Shown: positions 1 through 8,186, numbered from the stretch's first letter. The stretch is 64,000 nucleotides of DNA from an uncultured Clostridia bacterium (GCA_904420015.1 CAJFTS010000038.1:1-64000), one strand, 5' to 3'. Notes: generated from the sequence alone by a model not told the origin. Made by a program: numbers and translations.

Positions 1-192
1 TTAAAGACGCACGGAAATTCATTTCACTTGGCATCACTTGCCCCGCGGCCCGTAAACAGGCGGATCCCATTTTAACGGAACCCTTCCATCACCGTTAGGC
101 CGGCTGTTGGCAGCCCGCTTCCCTCGATGCTCAAAGCGAACGCTTTTTTGCGGGACATCTCCACCGGCAAAGCCGGCGGTTTCCGTTCACAA

Positions 193-237
193 GGAAGCCC
201 GTCGGCAAACCTGAGTTGGTTTGCCGACGGGCTTTCC
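193..237 (-). terminator. Intrinsic terminator-like hairpin after the acyl-CoA ligase gene
   Basis: Nearly perfect inverted repeat (arm GGAAGCCCGTCGGCAAACC and its complement around a 6-nt loop), just past the ligase stop codon. The T tract on the minus strand is weak, so terminator function is inferred from position and stability. Nothing else was recognised in bases 1-192. Confidence 0.65.
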
Positions 238-258
238 AGCATACCGGGCCTTGCCGGC

Positions 259-2550
259 TTATTTGTTTTTGCCGCGGATCTCCACCCGGCGGATCTTGCC
301 GCTGATGGTCTTGGGCAGCTCCTCGACAAACTCCACCACGCGCGGATACTTGTAGGGCGCGGTGTGATCCTTGACATAGGTCTGGATTTCCTTCTTGAGC
401 GCCTCCGACGGCTCGTTGCCCTTGGTCAGGACAATGGTGGCCTTGACCACCTGGCCGCGGATGGGGTCGGGCACGCCGGTGATGGCGCACTCGAGCACAT
501 AAGGCAGCTCCATGATGACCGACTCGATCTCGAACGGGCCGATGCGGTAGCCGGAGGACTTGATGAGGTCGTCGGTACGGCCCACATACCAGAAGTAGCC
601 GTCCTCATCCCGCCAGGCCATGTCGCCGGTGTGGTAGGCCCCGTCGTGCCAGGCGGCCTTGGTCAGGCCCTCGTCCCGGTAATAGCCCTTATACAGGCCG
701 CAGGGCACCTCCTTGTCGGTGCGCACCACGATCTCGCCCACCTCGCCGGGCTTCGCCGGGCTCCCGTCGCCGGTCACCAGGTCGACGTGGTACTGGGGGT
801 TGGGCTTGCCCATAGAGCCGGGCTTTGGCTCCATACCGATGAGGTTGGCAATGGCCAGGGTGGTTTCGGTCTGCCCGAAGCCCTCCATCAGCTTCAGCCC
901 GGTGGCGTTGTACCACTGCTGGTACACCTCCGGATTGAGCGCCTCCCCGGCGATGGTGGTGTACTCCAGCGAGCTCAGGTCGTATTTGCTCAAATCCTCC
1001 TTGATAAAGAACCGGTACATGGTGGGCGGCGCGCAGAAGGTGGTGATGTGGTACTTGGCGAACATGGGGAGGATATCCTCCGCATGGAAACGGTCGAAGT
1101 CGTAGGTAAAGACCGGCGCCTCGCACAGCCACTGGCCGTAGAGCTTGCCCCAGACCGCCTTGCCCCAGCCGGTGTCGGAGATGGTGAAGTGCAGCCCGTC
1201 GGGGTTGACGTTGTGCCACCAGCGGGCGGTGACGATGTGGCCGATGGCGTAGGTATAGGCATGGGTGGCGATCTTCGGATAGCCGGTGGTGCCGGAGGTG
1301 AAGTACATCAGCATGGGATCGCCGGCATGGGTGGCGGCGTCCCCGGCGGGACGCTCAAACACGTCCGAGCTGCCCTGGAGGCCCTCGTCAAAGCTCAGCC
1401 AGCCCTCCCTCGTGCCATTGACCACGCACTTGATTTCCAGCGTGGGGGATTCGGCCTGGGCTTCGTCCACATAGCGGGTCACGTCCCCGTCGCTGGTGCA
1501 GACCACCGCCTTGACGCCGGCGGCGTTAAACCGGTAGGAGAAATCATGGGTAACCAGCTGGTTGGTGGCGGGGATGGCGATGGCGCCCAGCTTGTGCAGG
1601 CCCACGATGGCGAACCAGAACTGGTAATGCCGCTTTAACACCAGCATGACCCGGTCCCCCTTCTTAATCCCTAGGGAACGGAAGTAATTGGCGGCCTTAG
1701 CGGAATACCGGGCCATGTCGCCGAAGGTGAAGTCCCGCTCCTGCTTGTCGTTGGAGACCCAAAGCATAGCCCGCTTGTCGGGACACTTCTTCCCCAGGGC
1801 GTCCACCACGTCGAAGCCGAAGTTGAAATTCTCCGGGATTTTAAAGGAGATATCTTTCAGGTACCCGTTTTCATCCAGCGTCTCCTCCACAAACTGCTTG
1901 TAAAGGAGCTCCTTGGGCGCAGCGGGAACCGCCGTTTCCTCCGGCTCGGGGACGACCTCCACCGGCTGGGTATCCGCGCCCTCCTTGCCCTTCATCACAA
2001 AGGCCAAGAATTCGCAGTCCTCCCCGCCGACCGCTACCATGCCGTGATGATGGCTCGCGTCGTAGAAGATGCAGTCGCCTTCCTTGAGCACCTCCACATG
2101 CCCGTCCACCTGGACCTTGAGCTGTCCCTTGAGGACGTAGTCCATCTCCTGGCCCTCATGGAAGGACAGATGGATGGGGCCCTCCTCCTCTTCTTTGGAG
2201 TATTTAGCCCTGACCACAAAGGGCTCGGCCAGGCGGTCCTTGAAGAGATAGGCTAAGTGCTGATAATCGAACTCCCGGCGGCGGCGGATGGGCATGCCCT
2301 CCCCCTTGCGCGCCATGGCGTAGACCTGCAAATGGGGTTCCTCGCCGGAGACGACGGCGGAAATGTCAACCCCGAAGCGGGTGGCGCATTTGAACAGGAA
2401 GGTGAAGGAAAAATCCTGCTCCCCGTTCTCCTTTGCCAGATATTCGTCCAGCGTTACATCGGTGACCCGCGCCATTTCCTCGGGCGTGATCTCCATCATC
2501 TGCCGCAGACCCTTGAGGCGTTCTGCAATTTTTTTGACCTGTGTTTCCAT
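259..2550 (-). CDS. XRE-cupin-AMP-dependent acyl-CoA synthetase (three-domain fusion)
   Basis: Probably activates a carboxylic acid to its CoA thioester via an acyl-adenylate in the cytosol. An N-terminal XRE helix-turn-helix (about residues 5-65) and a cupin_2 fold (about 90-175, with a SFHEGQEMDYVL stretch) precede a full ANL ligase. Ligase motifs are YFTSGTTGYPK, GFGQTETT, YHTGDMAW, and the C-terminal PKTISGKIRR carrying the catalytic Lys. The start was moved to the ATG at 2550 (763 aa) because AAGGAGG lies just upstream; the longer ORF runs into the leader. The gene stands alone behind a T-box leader with its own promoter. The substrate cannot be read from sequence. The leader suggests a branched-chain amino-acid-related acid, which is inference. 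The HTH may be structural rather than DNA-binding. Confidence 0.88.
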   Translation of the reverse strand: METQVKKIAERLKGLRQMMEITPEEMARVTDVTLDEYLAKENGEQDFSFTFLFKCATRFGVDISAVVSGEEPHLQVYAMARKGEGMPIRRRREFDYQHLAYLFKDRLAEPFVVRAKYSKEEEEGPIHLSFHEGQEMDYVLKGQLKVQVDGHVEVLKEGDCIFYDASHHHGMVAVGGEDCEFLAFVMKGKEGADTQPVEVVPEPEETAVPAAPKELLYKQFVEETLDENGYLKDISFKIPENFNFGFDVVDALGKKCPDKRAMLWVSNDKQERDFTFGDMARYSAKAANYFRSLGIKKGDRVMLVLKRHYQFWFAIVGLHKLGAIAIPATNQLVTHDFSYRFNAAGVKAVVCTSDGDVTRYVDEAQAESPTLEIKCVVNGTREGWLSFDEGLQGSSDVFERPAGDAATHAGDPMLMYFTSGTTGYPKIATHAYTYAIGHIVTARWWHNVNPDGLHFTISDTGWGKAVWGKLYGQWLCEAPVFTYDFDRFHAEDILPMFAKYHITTFCAPPTMYRFFIKEDLSKYDLSSLEYTTIAGEALNPEVYQQWYNATGLKLMEGFGQTETTLAIANLIGMEPKPGSMGKPNPQYHVDLVTGDGSPAKPGEVGEIVVRTDKEVPCGLYKGYYRDEGLTKAAWHDGAYHTGDMAWRDEDGYFWYVGRTDDLIKSSGYRIGPFEIESVIMELPYVLECAITGVPDPIRGQVVKATIVLTKGNEPSEALKKEIQTYVKDHTAPYKYPRVVEFVEELPKTISGKIRRVEIRGKNK

Positions 2551-2589
2551 CCGGAAAACCTCCTTGTCGGATTGTATCAAAGGGAAAAT

Positions 2590-2875
2590 CAAAAGAAAAA
2601 GCTTCATCTCCTGAAGAGATGAAGCCCAATACACTCCACGTTACCACTCTACTTGCCGGCCCAGACGCCGGCCACCTTTGCCGTATCCAATAATACGCTC
2701 TCCTGTTAACGGGGAGAAACCGGTCTCGCTTACTTCACGCCGAAGGCGGGTTGGGCGGACTGCTTCGGGGTGATAGACAACCGTCACACGCTGCCGCCTC
2801 GCACCACCCGGCGGCTCTCTGAAAACGGAAATGACCCTGTCCGTGTCCCCTTCTTCGCATTTCACCTATAAATTT
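2590..2875 (-). promoter_or_regulatory. T-box riboswitch leader (candidate Ile specifier)
   Basis: The minus-strand leader carries T-box hallmarks in order: a Stem I apical part AGAGAGCCGCCGGGTGGTGC with its GAGGCGGC return; a candidate specifier loop reading TCT-ATC-A before a CCCC helix strand; a T-box-like stretch AGAGTGGTAACGTGG (consensus AGGGTGGNACCGCG, three differences); and a terminator hairpin GCTTCATCTC/GAGATGAAGC followed by TTTTT. The TGGT core would pair with an ACCA tRNA 3' end. AUC (Ile) fits specifier position best; UAU (Tyr) in the same loop is the main alternative. Uncharged tRNA should promote antitermination into the ligase gene. Confidence 0.82.
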
Positions 2876-2880
2876 CTTAT

Positions 2881-2909
2881 AGGATACACCAAAGGGCATC
2901 CCTTGTCAA
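2881..2909 (-). promoter_or_regulatory. Sigma-A promoter for the T-box/ligase transcript
   Basis: Minus strand reads TTGACA, 17-nt spacer, TATCCT, immediately upstream of the T-box leader. Confidence 0.75.
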
Positions 2910-2960
2910 GAGGCAATCCAAAAATTTTTACCCGGCCGCCCCTACCTTTTTCTCCCCTTT

Positions 2961-3476
2961 TCAGACGGGGAACCGGCTGCGCACCCCCTCGATGTGGAGA
3001 AACCGCGCCGCGGAATAGGAATAGCTGGACAACGGGCGGCAGTCGGCGTCGCTGGAATGGGCGGCCACAAGGATATGGTCCGGGGTCGGCTTGCCGCAGA
3101 TCATGACGATGACCAAGGTATGGACAAACTCCCGGTTTTGAAAGGCCAGCTGCACCAGATCCCCCTCCAGGACCCCTTTAGAATCGGTAGAGTAGCCATA
3201 GGGGCCTTCCATATCGTTGGAGACAAGGAAACGGTAGAGGCACTGGGTCTGTGCCCAGGCAGGAGAACGGTTGGCGGGGGAGATATAGAACCAGCCGCCG
3301 GCGGATTGATAATTCATCACGCCGCTTCCTGCATAGACGCACTGGGAGGCGAAATTGGCGCTGTCTCCCCCTAAGCCCTGAGCATCCATATAATCCGGAT
3401 TGCGGAAATACGCCCACCGGTGGGCATACTCCACCGCCTTAGCCCGGCGGTAGGAAAGGGTAAGCATATCGTCCAT
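2961..3476 (-). CDS. Amidase_6-like protein with Ser in place of the expected catalytic Cys
   Basis: 171-aa protein resembling the putative amidase domain (Amidase_6, an NlpC/P60-like papain fold) that Clostridia use as cell-wall or peptide amidases. Visible family features are an N-terminal AVEYAHRWAYFRNPDY, the core block GGDSANFASQCVYAG, and a HTLVIV His block further on. Family members usually have a DC[TS]NF core. Here the Cys is Ser, so the protein may be inactive, may work as a Ser variant, or the difference may be a one-base error (AGC versus TGC). No signal peptide is visible, so it is probably cytosolic or a lone domain. The ribosome binding site is weak (GGGCGGG about 8 nt before the ATG). 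It lies upstream of, and is transcribed in the same direction as, the T-box unit. Confidence 0.72.
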   Translation of the reverse strand: MDDMLTLSYRRAKAVEYAHRWAYFRNPDYMDAQGLGGDSANFASQCVYAGSGVMNYQSAGGWFYISPANRSPAWAQTQCLYRFLVSNDMEGPYGYSTDSKGVLEGDLVQLAFQNREFVHTLVIVMICGKPTPDHILVAAHSSDADCRPLSSYSYSAARFLHIEGVRSRFPV

Positions 3477-3583
3477 CTCAAATCCCGCCCTTCTTTATCC
3501 GTTGCGAGAACAGCCCGCTCCCTTGCAGGCTATGCGGCCGGGGTAAAATTCGTGCGGCTTTGAAAAATTTTGCACCTTCTCCC

Positions 3584-3612
3584 TTGACAAATTGGAAAAG
3601 AATCGGTATAAT
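3584..3612 (+). promoter_or_regulatory. Consensus promoter for tRNA-Gly
   Basis: TTGACA, 17-nt spacer, TATAAT: a perfect sigma-A promoter 28 nt before the tRNA. Confidence 0.9.
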
Positions 3613-3640
3613 AGCACTCGCACTGATAACTGATAAAGGT

Positions 3641-3716
3641 GCGGACTTAGCTCATCTGGTAGAGCGCCACCTTGCCAAGGTGGAGGTAGCGAGTTCGAGC
3701 CTCGTAGTCCGCTCCA
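3641..3716 (+). tRNA. tRNA-Gly (anticodon GCC), CCA encoded
   Basis: A complete cloverleaf can be folded by eye. The acceptor GCGGACT pairs with AGTCCGC, the anticodon arm is CCACCTTGCCAAGGTGG with anticodon GCC, and the T arm contains GTTCGAGCC. The 3' CCA is encoded. It reads GGC/GGU codons. It is a single tRNA gene with its own consensus promoter and terminator, and it lies on the lagging strand relative to oriC. Confidence 0.95.
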
Positions 3717-3720
3717 GGCA

Positions 3721-3756
3721 GACGCCGCGAAGGGTTCTCTCTTCGCGGCGTTTTTG
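3721..3756 (+). terminator. Rho-independent terminator of tRNA-Gly
   Basis: ACGCCGCGAAG/CTTCGCGGCGT hairpin followed by TTTTT, 5 nt after the encoded CCA. Confidence 0.92.
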
Positions 3757-3838
3757 TGTGTTCCAGGTCCTTTCCCCCTGTATTCCCTTTGCCGCTTTCT
3801 TCCGCGGCTCCGGTCGAAGCGCGCCCTGCCCGCAGACA

Positions 3839-3880
3839 AAACCCGCCGGTCCCCTTTTCCTTGGGACCGGCGGGTTTTTG
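3839..3880. terminator. Bidirectional terminator between tRNA-Gly and the MATE gene
   Basis: Perfect stem AAACCCGCCGGTCCC / GGGACCGGCGGGTTT with A/T tracts on both sides. It can end the MATE transcript on the minus strand. Confidence 0.88.
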
Positions 3881-3891
3881 CATTCGGGAAA

Positions 3892-5280
3892 TCAGGACGG
3901 CTCCCCGTCCGCCTCCTGCCGTCCGGGAGGCACTTTGCGGTCTCCCACCAGCGATTTGCCCGCCCATTTGCCGGAGCGGTACCGCAAAAAGGAGATCAAC
4001 AGCCCCAGGCTCCAGCCCATGGGGATGGACCACCAAATGGAGCCCGCGCCCAAGAGACTCGCAAAGGCATAGGCGCAGGTTACCCGACAGACGAAATTGC
4101 ACAGGGTGCTTGCCATAAACGCCTTCACGTCGCCCGCCCCGCGCAGCAGGCCGTTGGTGCTGAACATGCCGCCCATCACGATATAGAACACCGACACCAC
4201 CCGCAGGTATTCCACCCCCACATCGATCACCCTCTGGCTGACGTTGGCGTCCACAAACAGGCTCATAAAATCGGCCCCGAACAGGAACAGGCACCCGGTA
4301 ATGGCAAGGCCGATCACCACCATCAGCAGCAGCGCCGCCCGGTACCCCTTTTTCACCCGCTCCGGCTTGCCTGCGCCGATGTTCTGGGCGGTAAAGCTGG
4401 AAACAGCGTTGGAGATGTTGAGCATGGGCATCATGGCGATGGAATCGATCTTGGTAGCGGCGGTATACCCGGCCACCACGGTGCTGCCGAAGCTGTTGAC
4501 CAACGCCTGCACAAAGAGCATTCCCAGGGAAACAATAGATTGCTGGATCATAGAGGGCACCGCGATGCGGAGCATCCTCGTGAGCATCCGCAGATCATAC
4601 AGGCGGTGGGCTTCGGCGGACTCCATCCGCCGAAGGCGGCGCAGAAGAAAGAGCAGGGAAAGCGCCGAGGACAGGGCCTGGGCAATCAGCGTCGCCCAAG
4701 CTACGCCTGCCACCCCCATCTGATACTCGATGACGAACAATAGATCCAGGCCGATGTTCACCACCGAGGCGATGGCCAGGAAAACCAGCGGCGATTTGGA
4801 ATCGCCCAGGGCGTTGAATACGGCGGTGAGGGTATTGTACAAAAACAGGAAGCCGGCGCCGAGGAAATAGATGTTCAGGTAGACGGCGGAATCGGCGAAG
4901 ATGTTTTCCGGCGTCCCCAGCAGCCGCAGAATGGGGGCGCTGATGAGCAGGCCGATCCCCATCAGCACCAGCCCCAAACCGCCGATGGAGAAAAGCGAAG
5001 TGTAGACCGCCGTTTTCATCTCCCCATACCGCTTGGCGCCGAAGAGCTGGGAAATCACCACCGAGCAGCCGGTGCTTGCGCCGATGGCGATGGCCACAAA
5101 CAGAAAGGTGATCGGATAGGAGGCGCCTACCGCCGCCAGGGCGTCGGCTCCTACAAAGTTGCCCACCACCACCGAGTCGACAATGTTGTAAAGCTGCTGA
5201 AACAGGTTGCCGAGGATCATCGGCATTGCAAAGAAAAAGAGGATTCTCGACGGCGAGCCTACCGTCATATCCTTTACCAT
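3892..5280 (-). CDS. MATE family multidrug/cation antiporter
   Basis: Membrane exporter of the MATE family, expected to use a Na+ or H+ gradient to expel organic cations or drugs. The 462 aa give the usual twelve hydrophobic segments. The N-terminus has the family blocks FFAMPMILGNLFQQLYNIVD and VVGNFVGADALAAVG, and the motif recurs in weaker form in the second half (VALVNSFGSTVVAGYTAATKID region). The start was set at the ATG at 5280, preceded by AAAGGGAGGG; the longer ORF adds 26 non-conserved residues. It is a single gene with its own promoter, a long leader containing a 12-bp hairpin, and a strong terminator. The transported substrate cannot be predicted. Confidence 0.93.
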   Translation of the reverse strand: MVKDMTVGSPSRILFFFAMPMILGNLFQQLYNIVDSVVVGNFVGADALAAVGASYPITFLFVAIAIGASTGCSVVISQLFGAKRYGEMKTAVYTSLFSIGGLGLVLMGIGLLISAPILRLLGTPENIFADSAVYLNIYFLGAGFLFLYNTLTAVFNALGDSKSPLVFLAIASVVNIGLDLLFVIEYQMGVAGVAWATLIAQALSSALSLLFLLRRLRRMESAEAHRLYDLRMLTRMLRIAVPSMIQQSIVSLGMLFVQALVNSFGSTVVAGYTAATKIDSIAMMPMLNISNAVSSFTAQNIGAGKPERVKKGYRAALLLMVVIGLAITGCLFLFGADFMSLFVDANVSQRVIDVGVEYLRVVSVFYIVMGGMFSTNGLLRGAGDVKAFMASTLCNFVCRVTCAYAFASLLGAGSIWWSIPMGWSLGLLISFLRYRSGKWAGKSLVGDRKVPPGRQEADGEPS

Positions 5281-5320
5281 AGGTTGTCCCTCCCTTTCCG
5301 GCCCGTTCAAACGCAAGAAG

Positions 5321-5363
5321 GACCGTTGGCGGCGAAGCGGGGTTGCCTTCACCGCCAACGGTC
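5321..5363 (-). promoter_or_regulatory. Perfect 12-bp stem-loop in the MATE mRNA leader
   Basis: GACCGTTGGCGG and CCGCCAACGGTC form a perfect stem with a 19-nt loop, about 40 nt before the MATE start codon. A pyrimidine run (CTTCTT) follows it on the minus strand, so it could be an attenuator. No known riboswitch consensus was recognised in the roughly 180-nt leader. Confidence 0.5.
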
Positions 5364-5451
5364 TGCCTTACGGCTGGTTGGGCCGGGATTCTTCTTCCCC
5401 GCTGTCTTTTAATAGAACAAACAAAGCAGGCGGGAAAGTTCGACTTTCCTC

Positions 5452-5480
5452 TTTCTTTTATTGTAACATGCCGAAAGAGG
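5452..5480 (-). promoter_or_regulatory. Probable promoter of the MATE gene
   Basis: Minus strand TTGACA, about 16-nt spacer, TACAAT, giving a leader of roughly 170-180 nt. Coordinates are approximate to a few bases. Confidence 0.65.
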
Positions 5481-5715
5481 ATGTCAACCACCTTGCTTTT
5501 TTCCCTCTTTAAAAAACCGACAGGATAAAATCCGACAAAAAAGGGCCCTCGCGTCCGTCCTTTCTTTTCCTCCCGGCCGGGAAGGGCCGCGCTGAAAAAG
5601 GCCGGGGAAAAGGAGGATGGGCCCATCCCGCCCCTTTGCGCAAGCCGCGCCTTTTTGCGCACCCGTCCCCTCCTCTGGGCGGGCAAGCAAACCGGGACGG
5701 CGGTACGGCTGTGGG

Positions 5716-5744
5716 TTGACAAGCGGGGCGGAAAAAGCTACACT
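5716..5744 (+). promoter_or_regulatory. Promoter of def
   Basis: TTGACA, 17-nt spacer, TACACT, 75 nt upstream of the peptide deformylase start. Confidence 0.75.
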
Positions 5745-5819
5745 AAAACTGTAGATTTTGGTCTGCCCAAGCTACCGGGACGATCCGTCCCGTGCATTTT
5801 GAATAAAGGAGAAGAACCT

Positions 5820-6275
5820 ATGGCGCTTCGAACGATTGTATTGTCGGAGGATCCGGTGCTGCGCAAGAAAAGCCGCCCGGTCGACGAGGTCAACGATAAA
5901 ATCCGTCAGCTGCTCGACGATATGGCCGAGACCATGTACCATTCTAAAATCGGCGCGGGGCTGGCCGCCCCCCAGGTGGGGGTCCTCAAGCGGCTGGTGG
6001 TCATCGACATGGGGGACGGGCTGATTAAGCTGGTCAATCCCAAGCTGGTGGAAGCCGAAGGGGAGCAGGAGGTCATCGAAGGCTGCTTAAGCTTCCCCAA
6101 CCGCTGGGGCAAGCTCAAACGCCCCTACCGGGTGAAGGTGGAGGCCCTCAACGAGAAGGGGGAGCCGGTCACCTACGAGGCGGTGGGCGATAAGGCGAAA
6201 TGCTTCTGCCATGAGATCGACCATCTCGACGGGATCCTGTTTGTGGATAAGGTAACGGAATTTGTAGACCTGTAA
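5820..6275 (+). CDS. def: Peptide deformylase
   Basis: Removes the formyl group from the N-terminal Met of nascent proteins; metal-dependent cytosolic enzyme. All three signature motifs are present: GAGLAAPQVG (motif I), EGCLS with the metal-binding Cys, and HEIDHLDG with the two metal His and catalytic Glu. At 151 aa it is normal for the family. The ATG at 5820 follows AAAGGAGAAGAACCT; the longer ORF extends upstream through the promoter and is not coding. It is monocistronic: own promoter, and a bidirectional terminator shared with the convergent MurE-type gene. It is transcribed against the direction of replication. Confidence 0.96.
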   Translation: MALRTIVLSEDPVLRKKSRPVDEVNDKIRQLLDDMAETMYHSKIGAGLAAPQVGVLKRLVVIDMGDGLIKLVNPKLVEAEGEQEVIEGCLSFPNRWGKLKRPYRVKVEALNEKGEPVTYEAVGDKAKCFCHEIDHLDGILFVDKVTEFVDL

Positions 6276-6339
6276 CCCGGCCTCACCTGCAAGCGGGGCT
6301 TTTCCAACCGAGGGAGCGCTGTCTCCTGGTCGGCCGACA

Positions 6340-6376
6340 AAAAGGACCGGACGGAATCCCGTCCGGTCCTTTTTTG
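6340..6376. terminator. Bidirectional terminator between def and murE-like gene
   Basis: Stem AAAGGACCGGACG/CGTCCGGTCCTTT flanked by A5 and T6 tracts; serves both convergent genes. Confidence 0.93.
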
Positions 6377-7864
6377 TTATATGGCCGCCTCCGTCTCCGG
6401 CTTGCCCAACCGCAGCGCCGCGTAATGGCGGATGAGCTCCCGCTCGCAGAAGGGGACCCGTTCCCCATGGATGAGCTGATAATCCTCGTGGCCCTTGCCG
6501 GCGAACAACAGAATATCCCCCTCCTGGGCCATATCCACCGCGTACTTTATGGCGGCGGCCCGGTCGGGAATGGTCACATACCGCCCGGCTGCCTCCCCCA
6601 TCCCCTTCTCCATATCGGAGAGGATGGACATCGGGTCCTCGTTGCCGGGATTGTCGCTGGTGAGGATGCAGTAATCGCACAGATGGGCGGCCGTCCGGGC
6701 CATGGCCGCCCGGCGCAGCTGGGAACGGTCCCCCACCGACCCGAACAGGCAGATAAGCCGCTTCGGGCGGTATTCCCGCAGCGTCTCCAGGATGGCATGC
6801 ATACTCACCTCGTTGTGGGCGAAATCCAGCACCACCGTACAGAAGGGCAGGGCGTCCACCAGCTCCACCCGCCCCGGAATGGCCGCCTTCGCCAAGGCCC
6901 GGGCCGCCGTGGGCAGGGAAATCCCCAAATGCTGCCCCACGGCGATGGCCACAATGGCGTTGTAGACCGAAAACCGTCCCGGCTGGTTGAGCCGGAAGGA
7001 CCGGCTGCCCAGCAGGGTGTCGCAGGTAAACTCCACCCCCAGGAAGGCCGGCTCGCTCAAAAGCCGGATATCCCGCCCCCGGTAGGTACAGCCCTCCGAT
7101 AGGCCGTAGCCAATGATTTCGCAGGCGGCGCCGGCGGCAATCTCTCCGGCGTGGGGATCGTCCAGATTGATCAGCCCCAGGTCGCACTGTTTAAAAAGCT
7201 GGGCCTTCCAGTGGAGGTAATCGGCAAAGTCCTTGTGCTCGGCAGGGCCGATATGGTCGGGGGACAGGTTGGTAAAGACGCCGATCTGAAACTGAATACC
7301 GGCCACCCGACCGGTCATCAGCCCCTGGCTGGACACCTCCATGCAGACGCACTCGCACCCGGCCCTTACCATCTCCCGGAAGGTCTTTTGCAGTTCATAG
7401 GACTCAGGGGTGGTGTTGACGGTCTTGTAATGGACCTCGCCAAAATGCACGCCGTTGGTCCCAATGACGCCGGTCTTGACCCCGCCTGCCTCCAGCACGC
7501 TCTGGATGAGGTGGGTGACGGTCGTCTTGCCTTTGGTGCCGGTGACGCCGATGATGGTCAGTTCCTTGGCCGGGTCCCCGAACAGGTTGCGGGAGAGAAC
7601 GGCCAGGGCCGCCCGGCTGTTCTTGACGATGGCCACCGCCGCATCCTGCGGCAGGGATAGGGGCCGTTCGGCCACAAAAAGGCGGCAGCCCCGGTCATAG
7701 GCGGCCTTGGCATAGGCGTGGCCGTCGGCCGCCGCCCCGGGCAGGCAGACGAACACGTCCCCCGGCTCGGCGATACGCGAGTCGTACACCAGGTCTTGGG
7801 CAACTAGGTCGGAAGAAAGATCACCGGCATAGCCGGTGCCTTGCAGAAGCTCGGTAAACAGCAT
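6377..7864 (-). CDS. murE: UDP-N-acetylmuramyl-tripeptide synthetase (MurE-type Mur ligase)
   Basis: Adds the third amino acid to UDP-MurNAc-L-Ala-D-Glu in the cytosol using ATP. The N-terminal substrate domain (VYDSRIAEPGDVFVCLPG) is followed by the ATP P-loop GVTGTKGKTT and a central domain with TTPESYELQ. The C-terminal domain has SDNPGNEDP and LLFAGKGHEDYQ. At 495 aa it is family-typical. The ATG at 7864 follows GAGGAG. The amino-acid specificity loop reads DNPG rather than the DNPR of meso-DAP enzymes, so the third residue may not be DAP, or this may be a second paralogous MurE. It is a single gene flanked by a terminator and a repeat region rather than being in a dcw cluster, which is compatible with the paralogue view. 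Confidence 0.9.
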   Translation of the reverse strand: MLFTELLQGTGYAGDLSSDLVAQDLVYDSRIAEPGDVFVCLPGAAADGHAYAKAAYDRGCRLFVAERPLSLPQDAAVAIVKNSRAALAVLSRNLFGDPAKELTIIGVTGTKGKTTVTHLIQSVLEAGGVKTGVIGTNGVHFGEVHYKTVNTTPESYELQKTFREMVRAGCECVCMEVSSQGLMTGRVAGIQFQIGVFTNLSPDHIGPAEHKDFADYLHWKAQLFKQCDLGLINLDDPHAGEIAAGAACEIIGYGLSEGCTYRGRDIRLLSEPAFLGVEFTCDTLLGSRSFRLNQPGRFSVYNAIVAIAVGQHLGISLPTAARALAKAAIPGRVELVDALPFCTVVLDFAHNEVSMHAILETLREYRPKRLICLFGSVGDRSQLRRAAMARTAAHLCDYCILTSDNPGNEDPMSILSDMEKGMGEAAGRYVTIPDRAAAIKYAVDMAQEGDILLFAGKGHEDYQLIHGERVPFCERELIRHYAALRLGKPETEAAI

Positions 7865-7966
7865 GGATGAACACTCCTCACAGGGAAACCCCTTGGATTC
7901 TTTGAGTATACCGCGCACAGGCGGGTCGGTTGGGTCGCATTTGGTCGAAGGCAGGAATGCCTCTTT

Positions 7967-8106
7967 TTAGAATACCCCTTTCTTTTGCGCCGCCAAAAGA
8001 AAGGGGCGAAAGAAAAGGCGACTTAAGGGAGAAAAAGACGCTAGGAACGGGAACACATATTTTCCCCCTTGAAAATCCCCCCTCTCATCGGAGGAGGGCA
8101 GGGGGA
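7967..8106. repeat. Intergenic repeat copy A
   Basis: Contains a CTTTTGCGCCGCCAAAAG hairpin followed by AAGAAAAGGCGACTTAAGGG and GACGCTAGGAACGGGAACAC. The right two thirds recur inverted at 8944-9030 with only scattered differences, and the left part recurs directly at 8733-8822. No protein is supported here; the listed ORF 7967-8185 reads through the repeat. Confidence 0.8.
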
Positions 8107-8156
8107 TAACACGGCAGTTATTATGAAATATAATTACAAAACCCAGCGCATATTTG

Positions 8157-8186
8157 TGAAAGATCAGAATATTCTGATCTTTCACA
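8157..8186. repeat. Perfect 30-bp palindrome at the 3' end of the first XRE gene
   Basis: GTGAAAGATCAGAAT followed by its exact complement; it overlaps the XRE stop codon. A decayed copy (GTGAAAAATCGGAATATTCT...) sits at the same place after the second XRE gene near 9131-9160. It lacks a T tract, so it is more likely a transcript-end or protein-binding structure than a standard terminator. Confidence 0.8.

Noticed and set aside
127-1638. 503-aa plus-strand ORF
   Set aside because: Antisense shadow of the acyl-CoA ligase gene; the His/Gly/Leu-rich composition is typical of reading GC-rich codons backwards, and it has no ribosome binding site.
2641-2865. 74-aa minus-strand ORF in the leader
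   Set aside because: It lies wholly inside the T-box RNA; the sequence constraint is structural.
3754-4743. 329-aa plus-strand ORF
   Set aside because: Antisense shadow of the MATE gene and its terminator.
5281-5480. Known riboswitch (purine, guanidine, TPP or SAM type) in the MATE leader
   Set aside because: None of the conserved cores of these families could be found in the leader.
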